Assembly (NCBI RefSeq): GCF_008831285.2 | Contig: NC_045140.1 | Span: 26,616,131-26,680,130, forward strand | Reading direction: 5' to 3' | Length of the DNA stretch: 64,000 nucleotides | Source of the DNA: Nymphaea colorata | Taxonomy: Eukaryota; Streptophyta; Magnoliopsida; Nymphaeales; Nymphaeaceae | Shown here: positions 46,237 through 56,941 of the stretch, in pieces | How the letters are laid out: every line of letters begins with the position of its first letter | Position numbering within the stretch: position 1 is the first letter of the stretch | The notes under the pieces: model-generated | Database searches by the model: none | What the model was told of the DNA's origin: nothing | The model's input: the letters and a program-made list of their open reading frames with translations, nothing else | Position numbers and translations under genes: made by a program

Positions 46237-46279
<43 letters not shown>
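46211..46279. repeat. (TC)n-(TA)n compound microsatellite
   Basis: A short (TC)n at 46211-46225, a spacer, a longer (TC)n at 46237-46262 and then (TA)n to 46279. It has the same order as the tract at 25899. Confidence 0.95.
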
Positions 46280-47338
46280 GTATGGTTTCTCAAAAATTGA
46301 GAATTAAAAAATATGGCGTGAAAGTGGTTAGAAAGTCAAATAATTAGTAAAGAAGGTGTTGCTTTCAAGGGTCACAGGAAGCGGTCAGCAGACAGTTAGA
46401 GCTCCCCTTTCCATTTTGCTTAAAATAAATCAGCACAATTAGTCAGTACAACCAAATCAAAGCCAGAAGCTCACCAAACATCTGGAACATAAAAGCCTAC
46501 GAAAATAAATCAGCTAGAGAAAAGAATATGAAGGGTGCAGGCCCAGTAAATTTCCAACAGTAGTTGGCAATAAAGAAATCCACAATGACTAATCTATCCT
46601 TCTTTCTTTTTTCAGTTTTTTTTTTTTCTGTTTCAGATGTCAATCAGAGAGCACTGAGCAGCTCAAGATTTCTGCAATTTTCTCCCTGTCAAAACTGAGC
46701 TAGCTCAAGCAAGCTCTTAAAAATCTGTGAAGCCATTGCTCCATTTTTTTGTTGGCAAATATAGAAAAGAATGAGATTATGAGAGAGGCGCCAGACTGCG
46801 AATGCAGAACATGACAAACAAGTACACGAGTCAAGAAGAAAAATCAGCAGAAACTCAAAAGAGATGGAAAAAACAACCCGAATACCAACATCTGTACGCC
46901 CGTGAAATTAAATTTGAAAATTAACAATATTTACGAATAAAAGCTGCAACTCCCGGGAACAAGTATAAAAGCTAATAAACTGTACAGTAAGGAGGTGATC
47001 ACACTATCTTCAGGATCAAAAAAACAAAAAAAAAAAACCAGAACAAATGGTTATGTTTCTTCATCCCAGCTTCAGCTGCTGCTGCTGCTGAGAAAGCAAG
47101 AAAAAGGGGGAAAAAACTACACAGCCTATAGGAAAAAGAAAATCAGTGAGGCAAACATCAAGGCTTGCTCTGTTTTCTCCTGCTCTTAGCTCAAGTAGTT
47201 TCTGGGCACACCAAAATTGCCGTCCTCCAGGTCGAAGAATGACGCCAGGCACCAAAAAATCTGAGCTCCCCAGCTCCCGATTATTCATAATCAGCGGAAT
47301 TGCGCACCAGAAACACTTGAAAACGTCAAGCAGATGGA
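46280..47338. other. 3' flank of the ZAT-type gene
   Basis: No separate gene is recognised. The bases just below 47339 should be the 3' UTR of the minus-strand zinc-finger gene. A short (GCT)n run lies near 47074. Confidence 0.5.
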
Positions 47339-48721
47339 TCATGAATCAGACAGGTAGCAGTGAGTCGATCCCTCAATACCGAGCAGCTTCGCAGCAGCAG
47401 GAACCACATCGACCATACTGTAAAGAGAATCAAGATCAGCGTCCTCGAGTGGCGCCACCTCATTGAGGTCGAAACCAGGCACAATCGAGCTCCTCTTCTG
47501 CTCCTCACTGGTGGTGGTTGCTATGGACGAGCTCTCGGCTGCTTCCAACATGATGGCCGCGGCGGCCCTGTCTTCGATCCAATGGCACCTCTTGTGCCCA
47601 CCCAGCGCCTGCCCAGATGGGAAAGACTTGAAACAGATCTGACACTGGTGAGTCGGCACCTCGTCATCATCGAATTCCGGCCATGGGTGCGCAGGAAGAG
47701 GTTCAGCGACCTCCTTTTCTGCAGTTTCTCCATTGGGTAGCTCCTCTTTGATATTCTTATGGCTGGTTCTGTGGCCCCCAAGAGCTTGGTGGGAGGAGAA
47801 CGACTTGTGGCAGGTAGTGCATCGGTACTTCCCAGAGGGATCCATAAGAGCTCTGATCTTCTTCTTCTTTCTCCTCCTCTTCGAAGCTCTGCCGTCAGGT
47901 CCGTCTTCGTCATACTCTGCATCTCCGTCCTGACTCGCCGACAAATCAGAGCCACCGGGATTAGTTGAGTTCTTGAGCAACAATAGGTCATAGGCGGCAT
48001 GGTAGACGGGATCATCAACCCCCGTACCATCAAACTCATCTCGCATCCCAGCTTCTGCCACACTCCTCTTCCGCCTCCTGACGGTGACCGGCCACGACGC
48101 CATTCCGATTGGTTTCTCCGGCAGTAATGCCGGAGAGTTTGGTTCGGACTCGGAAACGGTGGAAGAAGGGGAGCTCTGGAGCTTCTCAGGTGGCTGAATT
48201 CCCCTCCAGTCCCTATCTGGGTGGCACCTCATATGACCAAACAATGATTTCATGGACGGAAACCGCTTCTTGCAGAGGACGCAGGTGCTGCTGGGCTTCC
48301 TCTTGAGAACCGACTGAGCTTCAGCTGAACCTTCAGTGGCCATGTTCTCCTCCTCGATGTGATGGTGGCGGCGGTTGGGCTGCCGATTTTGGCGGTGGGC
48401 AGCGGAGACGCTGGTCTTCGTGGCGGTGGTGACGTCGTCGCCTTTGGCGCATGCCGTGGGAGGACACCGTTCAGTGGCGGTGCCACTGTGAACTCTCATG
48501 TGAGCACCCAGGGCTCTGCCCGAGCTGAAGGACCTGTTACAAACCTTGCAAGCATACCGGACGCAGGCGTCGTCGCCGGTGCTGTACCCGGAAACTGTCT
48601 CCGACTCCGGCAGCGAGCCGTCCTCGCCTTCGGCTGGGTCCCTGCTCCCCATCTTGATCTTCAGCTTGATTCCGGTTTCTGCAGGCTTCTCCGGGCCAGC
48701 CGCACAGCCTTGAGCTTCCAT
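47339..48721 (-). CDS. ZAT-type C2H2 zinc-finger transcriptional repressor with EAR motif
   Basis: This single-exon gene encodes 460 aa from the ATG at 48721 (MEAQGCAAGPEKPAETG). The frame stays open above it only from a GTG. Four C2H2 fingers are seen: CKVCNRSFSSGRALGAHMRV (58-78), CVLCKKRFPSMKSLFGHMRC (147-167), CTTCHKSFSSHQALGGHRTS (301-321) and CQICFKSFPSGQALGGHKRC (360-380). Fingers 3 and 4 carry the plant QALGGH signature, finger 1 has RALGAH, and finger 2 is diverged (KSLFGH). A basic nuclear-localisation cluster SKRRRKKKKIR sits at 280-290. Near the C-terminus FDLNEVAP (417-424) is a DLN-type EAR repression motif that recruits TOPLESS-class corepressors in relatives. The layout matches Arabidopsis ZAT1/ZAT4/ZAT9, which are nuclear repressors in stress or development. 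The target genes are unknown and the exact orthologue cannot be set. Confidence 0.93.
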   Translation of the reverse strand: MEAQGCAAGPEKPAETGIKLKIKMGSRDPAEGEDGSLPESETVSGYSTGDDACVRYACKVCNRSFSSGRALGAHMRVHSGTATERCPPTACAKGDDVTTATKTSVSAAHRQNRQPNRRHHHIEEENMATEGSAEAQSVLKRKPSSTCVLCKKRFPSMKSLFGHMRCHPDRDWRGIQPPEKLQSSPSSTVSESEPNSPALLPEKPIGMASWPVTVRRRKRSVAEAGMRDEFDGTGVDDPVYHAAYDLLLLKNSTNPGGSDLSASQDGDAEYDEDGPDGRASKRRRKKKKIRALMDPSGKYRCTTCHKSFSSHQALGGHRTSHKNIKEELPNGETAEKEVAEPLPAHPWPEFDDDEVPTHQCQICFKSFPSGQALGGHKRCHWIEDRAAAAIMLEAAESSSIATTTSEEQKRSSIVPGFDLNEVAPLEDADLDSLYSMVDVVPAAAKLLGIEGSTHCYLSDS

Positions 48722-49260
48722 GCAAGCTGATTCAGTGACCTGTTCAGCTCCCTCTGTAACAGAGGCAGATTGGTTTTCCTTCAGGACACCACTTATCACT
48801 CTCGGGGATCTTAAAAGGCAAAGGCAAACGCAAGAAAAGAGACCGAATAAAAGGAAAAAGAAGACGCAGAAGAAGAAGAAGAAGAAGGGGGCGAAAGAAG
48901 AAGAAAAGACTTCAAACCTACTTCAAGTCCCTCTTCCTCCACTCTCTCTCTCTTTCTTTTACCTCACCCGTCTGCCTCTCTCTCTCTCTCCTTCTTGACC
49001 ATCACGTTCTCCTTTTTTTCCTCTAATCTCTCCCTTTATTTTTCTTTCTCGGTTTTTACCTTCCTTCCTTTTCTTCTTCCCTTGTGGCTCTTAATACCTT
49101 CATCCCTCTCTCTCCTCCCCACTTTTTCTTTTGGGGGTGATCGCTCCCACTAGAAGATACCTCACGTCGCCACCCACTTCGAAATAAAATAAATAAATTT
49201 CCTTTCTAAAAATTTCTATTACCCTCTCTCTCTCTATATAGCAAGGCCTGAAATTTCCAA
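48722..49260 (-). promoter_or_regulatory. Putative leader and core promoter of the ZAT-type gene
   Basis: A palindromic TATA element CTATATAG lies at 49234-49241 with (GA)n/(TC)n runs beside it, about 510 bp above the start codon. On the minus strand the intervening DNA is rich in TTCTTC and GAGAGA runs, as in many plant leaders. At least two upstream ATGs occur in it. The start site is inferred. Confidence 0.35.
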
Positions 49261-50984
49261 GAACTTAACTGATTTGTTGGTGCCAAATCTTTAATTCTGT
49301 GCAGGAGAGTCAATCGGAATTCAATGAAGGAAGAGAAATTTTGGAAAGAAATCAAACGCCTTCCCCTAATAATCAGTTTCGAAAGCAAATCCCCTTTCAC
49401 TTACCCCACTCACTCCCCAAATCCCCCTTGTATCTATCCGTTTCCCTTTTCACGCCACATTTCCCCCTCATTTACCCGCCGCCATACCGTCCCCCCCTCG
49501 CCGGCAACCCGCCCAGCGCCACCGCTTCCCACCGCCGGAAAACCATTGACCTCCCCCCACCCAACGCAGCGTGGAATTCTGATGCCCCCATGACCTGCCT
49601 TTTCAAATACAGAGACCGCATAGCTCGTGACCTTTTCTTTCTGAAAATAAATAAAAGGACGAGGCTGCACCTGGTTGAGTCACGGCCGCCAGATGGGCGG
49701 CCGCCATGGACTCTCTTTCGTGGCTCCCATGTAGCCTTTTGGACTCTTTGATCAGCGGTTGATCTCGAGGGGCGGTGGGAGATGAACTTTCGAGTTCAAA
49801 CCAATCTTATCTCTGTGAGTGTGTGTGGTGCAAGCACTCCCTCTCTCGGCCTCTCCTCTGCGTGTGTGAAAAGCCAGAGAGACCCGGTTTTCTTTACATC
49901 TGTTCCAACGCTTGCGGCCATTGAATAACAAAAAAGAAGGAATTACTGAACTGCTCCCTTTGCTTGTGGGACGCTGCCAGAGAATGATGACACCAGCGAT
50001 ATTCTTGCCACCATTGTCGACCCTCCTCCTCTCCTCCCCCAATCTACAGATTTTCACCAGTTCATTTCAAACACCATTCTTTTCAATAAATTAATTAGTT
50101 TACGGAAACAAAAAAAAAATCAGTCTCAAAACCAGGGGTTTGATTTAACGAACAAGCAATTGGAGCTGACGATTTAGATCAATCAAGGGTCTGGCACACA
50201 GTTCTCCACACGGTCTCCATCCAAAAACATGACATCCCTGTGACAGAGCTATTACACTTAAAAAAAAAAAAAAAAAAACCACAGCATGATCTGCATGAGT
50301 GACCTCATTTTTTAGGGAGCTGAATGCGTTTGTCTTGTGGAGAAAGATCAACCAAACCTTGGAAAGTTTTCTCCGTTCTTTTTTTGTCTCTTGTTTGTTT
50401 TAGATGTGTGAAGGTTGTGGACTTTGGCTGGTAATCCCAACACCACTCCCATTGTCGTCATATTTGACCATTCTTTTTTTTTTTTTCTCTTCTGGGGGTT
50501 TATGCCATTAGCTTGCAGCTTAATCTTCAACTTAGATTGAACGCAGATCGACGCCCCCACTCCTTTCGGGATGTGTTTGCACCTCGTTCTCCGCGACTGA
50601 GCTTCAGCAGCTCATCCTTTAGGAATTATTTTTCTTTCCTTCCTAACCCGCATCTGCCGCTTCGCGCTTCGGTCGCATCTCAAGAAGCTGGACTGGATGG
50701 TCCTCGTGAGAAATTTTTTTCTTTCACTGCTGGGCCGTGGCGCATTTATGCTGACCTGCTTCATTCCACGCTTCCATTTTTAATTTTCTTGTTGGTCGCG
50801 GCACGAACGTCACACCTTGTATATGAAAAGGGCGCTTTGCTTCTGACGCCTCTCCAGATCAGATACACGGTGGCCGGCTTTTCCCGGAGGGAACTATTTT
50901 CCCTCCCTCCAAGCGTTTTGTGATTTTTCCCTAGGAAAAGTCCATTGGAATCAAACGCCCTCTGAGAAAGAGAGCAGCAGCTCC
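49261..50984. other. Intergenic, with an unassigned coding-like stretch
   Basis: At about 49690-49715 two GGCCGCC words face each other (CACGGCCGCCAGATGGGCGG). At 50513-50923 a 136-codon plus frame has a serine/arginine/proline-rich start like a transit peptide (DVFAPRSPRLSFSSSSFRNY), but it has no ATG and no continuation was found. No gene is called. A gene fragment is possible. Confidence 0.3.
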
Positions 50985-51020
50985 CCTTCCTCTTCCTCTT
51001 CCTCTTCCTCTTCCTCTTCC
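50985..51020. repeat. (CTTCCT)n hexamer microsatellite
   Basis: About six CTTCCT units followed by a C-rich tail. Confidence 0.9.
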
Positions 51021-51082
51021 CCCTCACCCTCGCCTCGCGTGCGTGCACCGCGAAAATCTCAACGGAAATCATGAACCGGGTC

Positions 51083-51137
51083 GATGTGGGGCCCGCTTCA
51101 AAACCGCTTTCCAACCGTTTGGAGCGGGTCCCACATC
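51083..51137. repeat. Foldback, 21-22 bp arms
   Basis: The left arm 51083-51104 (GATGTGGGGCCCGCTTCAAA then AC) pairs with the right arm 51117-51137 (GTTTGGAGCGGGTCCCACAT then C) with two mismatches and one extra base. The loop is only 12 bp. The hairpin is GC-rich and would be stable in RNA. Confidence 0.75.
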
Positions 51138-51617
51138 ATACGCCCCCGCCCTTTTCACGTTCGGCCCTGAAAAGTTGCAACTCTCCTCGGGCCCCACCCC
51201 CTCGCTCTATCCGCAACAGCCACACTCACCCTCCTTTTGTTCATTTATCTTTAAATTTAAGTAGATAATTAAAATAAATTTAGCATACTCCATCGACATT
51301 GGCGGTTAAAATAATGTTAAGATGGAGACCTTGAATGAAATTTCAATAATAATATCGTGGAACATCCGGGGTGGACGACTTGTGTGTTATGGTATTTTAC
51401 CTGTAATGGTGGTTTGAGAAGCACTTTCCTCCCTACGCGATTGTGATGGATGTCATCGTGCAAAATTTGGATCTTGAATTTGGATAGTGGTATCGGTTTT
51501 GTGATCTGAAAAAAGAAAGCTTGGATCCAAACAAGGGAGGAGGATTGAGTTCCTCCACCCACTCCTTTCTTTTTAAAACCATTTGATTGGGGGACCACCG
51601 ATTATTTTCAAGGAGAT
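51138..51617. other. Intergenic, no recognised gene
   Basis: Nothing supported is seen here besides an A/T-rich stretch and a 93-codon minus frame without recognisable features. Confidence 0.5.
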
Positions 51618-51721
51618 GGCAATAATAATAGGAATAAGAGAAAAAGGGATGAAAAAGAAGAAGAATGGTGGCAATAATAATAGGAATAAAAGAAAAAGGG
51701 ATGAATAAGAAGAGAATGGAA
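51618..51721. repeat. Tandem duplication, 52-bp unit
   Basis: Two adjacent copies start GGCAATAATAATAGGAATAA and share AGAAAAAGGGATGAA. They differ at a few bases and a small indel in the AAGAAG run. Confidence 0.85.
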
Positions 51722-54700
51722 ATATTCCCCTATACTATACATTCATTTCTCTTTTCAATAGATTTCGTGGGGAGCACCCCAAATTTATTTATTTACAAAA
51801 AAGGGAGGTGTTGCCACCCTTAATAATGAATTCATTATATTATTATTTTTTTACCGTTGACAATCTCTCTACAGCACTGTAGGGGAGTACTGCTCCTAGA
51901 GCTGGAGCTGGCCGTCGCAAATGGATCGAACATGTCCAAACTGAGACGCATTGATAGCCGCGTACCATACATAGGTATAAGTAGCAACATCTACGTGCCA
52001 AACCCAGTCCTCGGCTTGTCCACGAATCGAATATGGATCAAAAGTGTGGATCCAATACAACTTGTTCCGCTAACAAAAAGTCTGTTTGACCGGGTGTGCT
52101 AGTGAGCCGAAGAAGTCAATATTTTTCTTGTTTTTTGGGGTTTAGGACTGCATTAGTGACTTGTGTGATCTAATGACCCAAATGGTTCGAGGTCCTAAAG
52201 CTAAGCTAGGTTGTGCTTCACCTTGGTTCCTTCCTCATTAGTAACCTTCTTAAACGAGCGTTGTTGCCGATTTTGGCTCTCATTTCTCTCCTTGGTTTCC
52301 GTCTTCAGTTGGTCCATTTATTGTATCATTTTAGTATGATGTTTTAGATTAACATTATAAGAACAATGACAGCAGTTTAATTATTTCTTGTTCATAGCAA
52401 GTTTAGTCACCCTTGGGCTAAGAAGTTGCCAAATTCGGCCTCATTTCCCAAATTGATTCCTGCTTTAGATTAACAATTGTGAAACACAAAGACAGCTGCT
52501 TAACTCTTTCTTCTTCATGGCAAATTAGCCATCATTGGACCAAACAAATTGAAGAAAGAAGCAATTATGTGGTTTTTTGTATGTTTATAAGAACCTAGGT
52601 GACCTGATTTTTTTTTTTTTCCTTTCAATATATCTATCATATTCATTTCAACACTAGCTCCATGTAGGCAATAACTTTCTTAATATTTCATTTTTTTTAT
52701 TTCAAGATGTACCAGTCGGTGAAATTCACACAAAAAAAGTTCCAAAAGAAAAAAAAAAAAAAAGCAGATGTTAACCCTAGTTAGTTTGCACAAGTATGGC
52801 AAAAAAAACCAAGACCCAAGTGGGTGCGGTTCCATCGTCATATACCAAAAAAAAAAAAAAAAACTGGTGAGTCGACATGGGCCGTCCATCTCGGATATCA
52901 ATGGTTCAAAACTTTTTACGTGGAGCACCGCCCCTTGAAAAGTCCATACTACCTTTGGCTAAAGGGGAGGGCAGAAGAGCCACTGCGCCCTCTACTACTA
53001 ATTATAAATATTCTCCAAATTTCATTGAGGCCCAACTTCTTGATCATAATTTCAGAAACAGGTGGGTTCAGATTTTTACATTTTGTGAGACATTACACCT
53101 TTTGCAGCTGACCTTTAATAAAATAATATTATAATTTTTTTTTTTCAAAATAATATAAAATTTATTTAATGTCAAGATGAGAAGGAAGAAACCCAAAGGC
53201 AACCAAATTGATGTGCCTCGCATGCATCACAAAAGAAAAGAAAAGCTCTCTATACACCATCTGCTTCTCTCCTTTACATGCAAGAAAGCAACCTCCACCA
53301 CAACACATGGTTGTGGTCCTGGAGGTGCTTCCATGAAAGACTGCGCAAAAGTTTACTTTAAATGTCAATGTTGTAGAGTTGTTTTCGGCCAACTTTTTCA
53401 TAATTTCAAAGAATTCGATAATCTTCAATACAAAACTAAACTTTTTCATATCATAACGTTATATATATATATAACCATTATATATAACCATTAAGTTGAC
53501 TAATTTACTTAGAACCAGGCTTTTGAATCTTCACAATCATGCATCTAAGTTGCATGTCGCCACAAATTTATCAAAATTTAGTGATTTATAATGAACATGT
53601 TTTGAGATTACATCTATATGGCAATTCAAAATCAAATTTGGAATTTTTGGAGAAAACTTGCACAGTTTGCTACTGGATGCCAACCAAAAAGTACCGGTAG
53701 AGTTTAATTGCACCTTGTGGAATGTGGCTCCTAGTGCATCAAAAGATGACAAAACTCTTTGGCTTGCCTATTTTCAAAGGGGAAAGTCTGTCGTTGATCT
53801 CACGAAAGTGACAAGAGCAATTTTGGCAGCTTCGCACTCGAGAGTTTTATATGGTAAAGTTCTAAACTTCTTTACCTATCATGAGATCTCTGGCAGCATA
53901 TGCATTTTATAATTTATGGTAAAGTTTTAAAAGTATTAAGAAGTTATTAGCCATTAACAAAGGAGAAGAAGATAATACGTTAAGATAATGTCCTCATAAG
54001 AACTAGATAAACTCCGATTTCAATAATGTCGCGGCAATAAAGTCTGATTTATTAAAGATCTTTTTGAAATTAATATAAGTTTTGATGATTCCACTTCGGA
54101 GATAGAGACAATACTACTCTCTCTCCTCTATCTATGTCTCTCTCTTCCACAAACTAGAGCATATCAACCACTCCAGTGGAAAGTAGATAATCAAAGTTTT
54201 ACTTTGCACAATAGCAGATGGATCGAACATGACTAGATATCCATTCCGAAACCAACAAAACATTAAGTTATTGGGCAAACATTTGAAAAGATACAGGTGA
54301 ATATAAAGAGTATTTTATCCTACCATCCAGTTGAAAGATACAACCTTACCCTTTCCTCTATCCCCCAGGGTACCATACTTATTTTCAGTACATTAAAGTG
54401 ACACCCTTGCTACTATTCAAATTGCATGACAATATTTATGTATTTTTGTAGTACGGGACCTCGAAATAAGTCTGACTATTTAGCAGCCTCCTTCTCATCT
54501 GTTGCACCAACCCCTTCGGGGATTAAGCAGTTGAAAAACCTACATGTACATATGGTATTTGCTATAAATTGAATCTCATTTGGATTGTAAGCTGGATTCG
54601 AACCTGCATTTTGAGCATGCAATTCAAATCCGGTCTCGCCAAAGCTCAATCTTTTACATGTAAGGAGCATGTCATTTTTATCCGCTTTGCGGATTCTGGA

Positions 54701-54946
54701 TCCAGATATTGCATGGCTTCATATTCAACTTGATCTTTAAGAAGATCGAACCAAATATTCGCTTGGACCTATTTAATTGCAGGTCCCATATGTCCAGGTA
54801 AATCAAGTCCTCGGATCAGCACCATATTGGATATGGTACATATTCAACAGCAAAGACTCGAAAAAATGCGAAAATAGCAAGATGGAATTAAGCGGCACTT
54901 TTAACTTAAAACGGTGTTTGAGTCTCTCGAAATATCAGACCGGAAG
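51722..54946. other. AT-rich intergenic DNA with homopolymer runs
   Basis: No gene is recognised. From 52600 to 53150 several A or T runs of 13-17 bases occur. At about 54590-54670 the minus strand has TTTGGCGAGACCGG and GCAGGTTCGAATCC, which resemble tRNA A and B boxes, but no full cloverleaf forms. A 22-bp TA-rich tract lies at about 53460. Confidence 0.45.
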
Positions 54947-54971
54947 ATCTTGGGATCTTAGGTCCCAAGAT
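54947..54971. repeat. Perfect 9-bp inverted repeat (GATCTTAG-type)
   Basis: ATCTTGGGA and TCCCAAGAT face each other across a 7-bp loop TCTTAGG. The surrounding GATCTTAG words recur near 26520, 28600 and 34480, so this may be one end of a small foldback family. Confidence 0.55.
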
Positions 54972-55509
54972 TTCAGATCCATGATCTTAGCCACGGAGCT
55001 TTAGGTCATTACTTCATGTTCAACTAATTCCAAGCAAAAAACCTGTAATTTTGGATAAAGATAGTTGATACTTCAAGTCCACGGTTTTGAAGAGTAGTGT
55101 ACCCAGCTGGTGTGGGCAACTGCCCACACCAACCCACCAAATTTATTTTATTTTTATTAAGGGTGCTTTTTACTGTTTGTTAATTTTCATATATTGACGC
55201 CCCTTAAGGCATGAAAATTTTAAAATAGTGCCCCGTAAGATAAAAACTCGTATCGCCGCCAGTGTTTTGAAGTCTGCAATTTGTTAGAACCACAGATTTA
55301 AGAAGCAGGCGTCATGTTGAATATTCAAATTAATCAATAGAATAAAAACACGCATACATAAGCTTATACGAGTTTGACTTGACGTATACAAGCACGAAAG
55401 GACCAACTTTTGGCTCATCTCCCAAAGACGTACAACAGCGGACCACCTTTCAACTTTCTGGTTAACACGTCTAATCCCCAAGCTTAACAACTAAGGAAAA
55501 AAACATTGT

Positions 55510-55513
<4 letters not shown>
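54972..55513. other. Intergenic, contains palindrome repeat locus 4
   Basis: The palindrome GTGTGGGCAACTGCCCACAC at 55110-55129 is followed by an AT-rich core and GCCCCTTAAGGCATGAAAAT, then GCCCCGTAAGATAAAAACTC. These parts match the layout at 24560-24722. No gene is recognised. Confidence 0.6.

Positions 55514-55604
<91 letters not shown>
55514..55604. repeat. (TA)n-(GA)n compound microsatellite, longest in the window
   Basis: About 28 TA units run into 17 GA units. It is the reverse complement in order of the (TC)n-(TA)n tracts at 25899 and 46237. Confidence 0.97.
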
Positions 55605-55607
<3 letters not shown>

Positions 55608-56809
55608 AACAAATAATCACAAAAGAATAGGAGAAGGCTGGAGAAAAACAAAGAAAATAAAGCATACAAAAAAGGCAACAAACGAACGAGAAGAAGTTGA
55701 AAAAACAAAAGCAAAAACAAAGAGCGAGATCAAAGAGAGAAAGTGACATGCTAGTTTGAAAACCAAAGCGGAATGCACATCAGCTTAGCTAACTAAGTAT
55801 ACTGATGCAGCTACAGACAACACCTTATTGTTGTGCTCCTCTCAAATCCGCCACCAACAACTAATAAGCCACCACCATGTATAGAGAAAGAAAGAGAGAA
55901 TTTTTTTGTTGGTGCATATAGATGTTGACATAGTAGCAGTTAAGAGAGGATCCCTAGAATCGTGGGCTCCAAAAGAAGGGAAGAAAAAACGAACTACATT
56001 GAAGTTACAACTCAATATTTATGTGAGGATGACCTAAACCATACACGGACTGATTCTGAGCTCCCCACCCTCCCTCTCAAGTGCATACATCATTAGGGCC
56101 ACCAAATTTCCACTCCCCATGTGTGGTTGGCATTCAGGGAAAGCATGTCCAGAACACTATACACGCGTGTCATTCCAAACACAATCTTTTTAAGTTGCCC
56201 TAACCAAGCTTGACTGCACAAATGCGATCTATGTAAAGATATCTTTGAAACCTTTTCTTTTTTATATAAAAACCTGTGTGTTTAGATCACGATTGCTTGA
56301 CATTGTAATCATCATCGGTTTCAAAAAGTTATAGACACGTAACGTGTCGAGTTATGGTGATTCAAAAAGCTGACAGTGCAGTTTTGATAGGATCCGGTGC
56401 ATTAGAGCTGGTCGCACCCCAAATCTAACACATTGAGATTTAAAAGGACAGTTATAAATAGTTACATGTATAAAGCTTTTCCCACCTTTCTAGATAGAGT
56501 TCTTTGAGGTATGGCTGGTCGCTGGATGACATAAGAAAGAAGCGCAAGGTTTAGGATGTTTCCCGGATGGTTCCACCAAAATTTTTTCTTTTTTCTTTTT
56601 ACTTGAGACAAAGTGTCACAATAGATGGCAACGTCCATGACTTTTTTTTTTTAATCTCTGTTCAACAGAGCAGGTATTTGGACGGACGTTCCCAAGCAGG
56701 CAATTTAACTTGAGCAGTTGGGCGGAACCGTTCAAACCAGTTCATACACATTACCACCATTGAAGGCACACACTGTGAAATAAAGGCAGGCAGCATCATG
56801 TTGATGTGC
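55605..56809. other. Intergenic, no recognised gene
   Basis: No open frame of note, RNA gene or repeat longer than a few units was seen. Confidence 0.5.
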
Positions 56810-56941
56810 CTCCATGAGCCAATGTTTCCTTGACCTGGCCAGACTAGTCAATGGTAGGGTTTACAAGTGGTCCGTCTCCATGAGCCAATGTTTCCTTGAC
56901 CTGGCCAGACTAGTCAACGGTAGGGTTTACAAGTGGTCCGG
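56810..56941. repeat. Tandem duplication, 66-bp unit
   Basis: Copies at 56810-56875 and 56876-56941 begin CTCCATGAGCCAATGTTTCC and differ at one internal base (AATGG versus AACGG) and at the last base. The unit is a multiple of three and the frame across it stays open for 63 codons, but nothing else suggests coding. Confidence 0.97.

Noticed and set aside
47360-48730. Other frames of up to 180 codons within the ZAT-type gene
   Set aside because: They are shadows of the GC-rich zinc-finger coding frame on the same DNA.
50513-50923. Gene for a plastid protein with transit-like N-terminus
   Set aside because: The frame has no ATG and no downstream exon could be joined.
54590-54670. A tRNA gene on the minus strand
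   Set aside because: The T-arm pairs in four of five positions and the acceptor partly, but no D- or anticodon arm can be drawn.
55484-55720. Frame with a long Ile-Tyr and Ser-Leu repeat
   Set aside because: It is produced by translating a (TA)n-(GA)n microsatellite.
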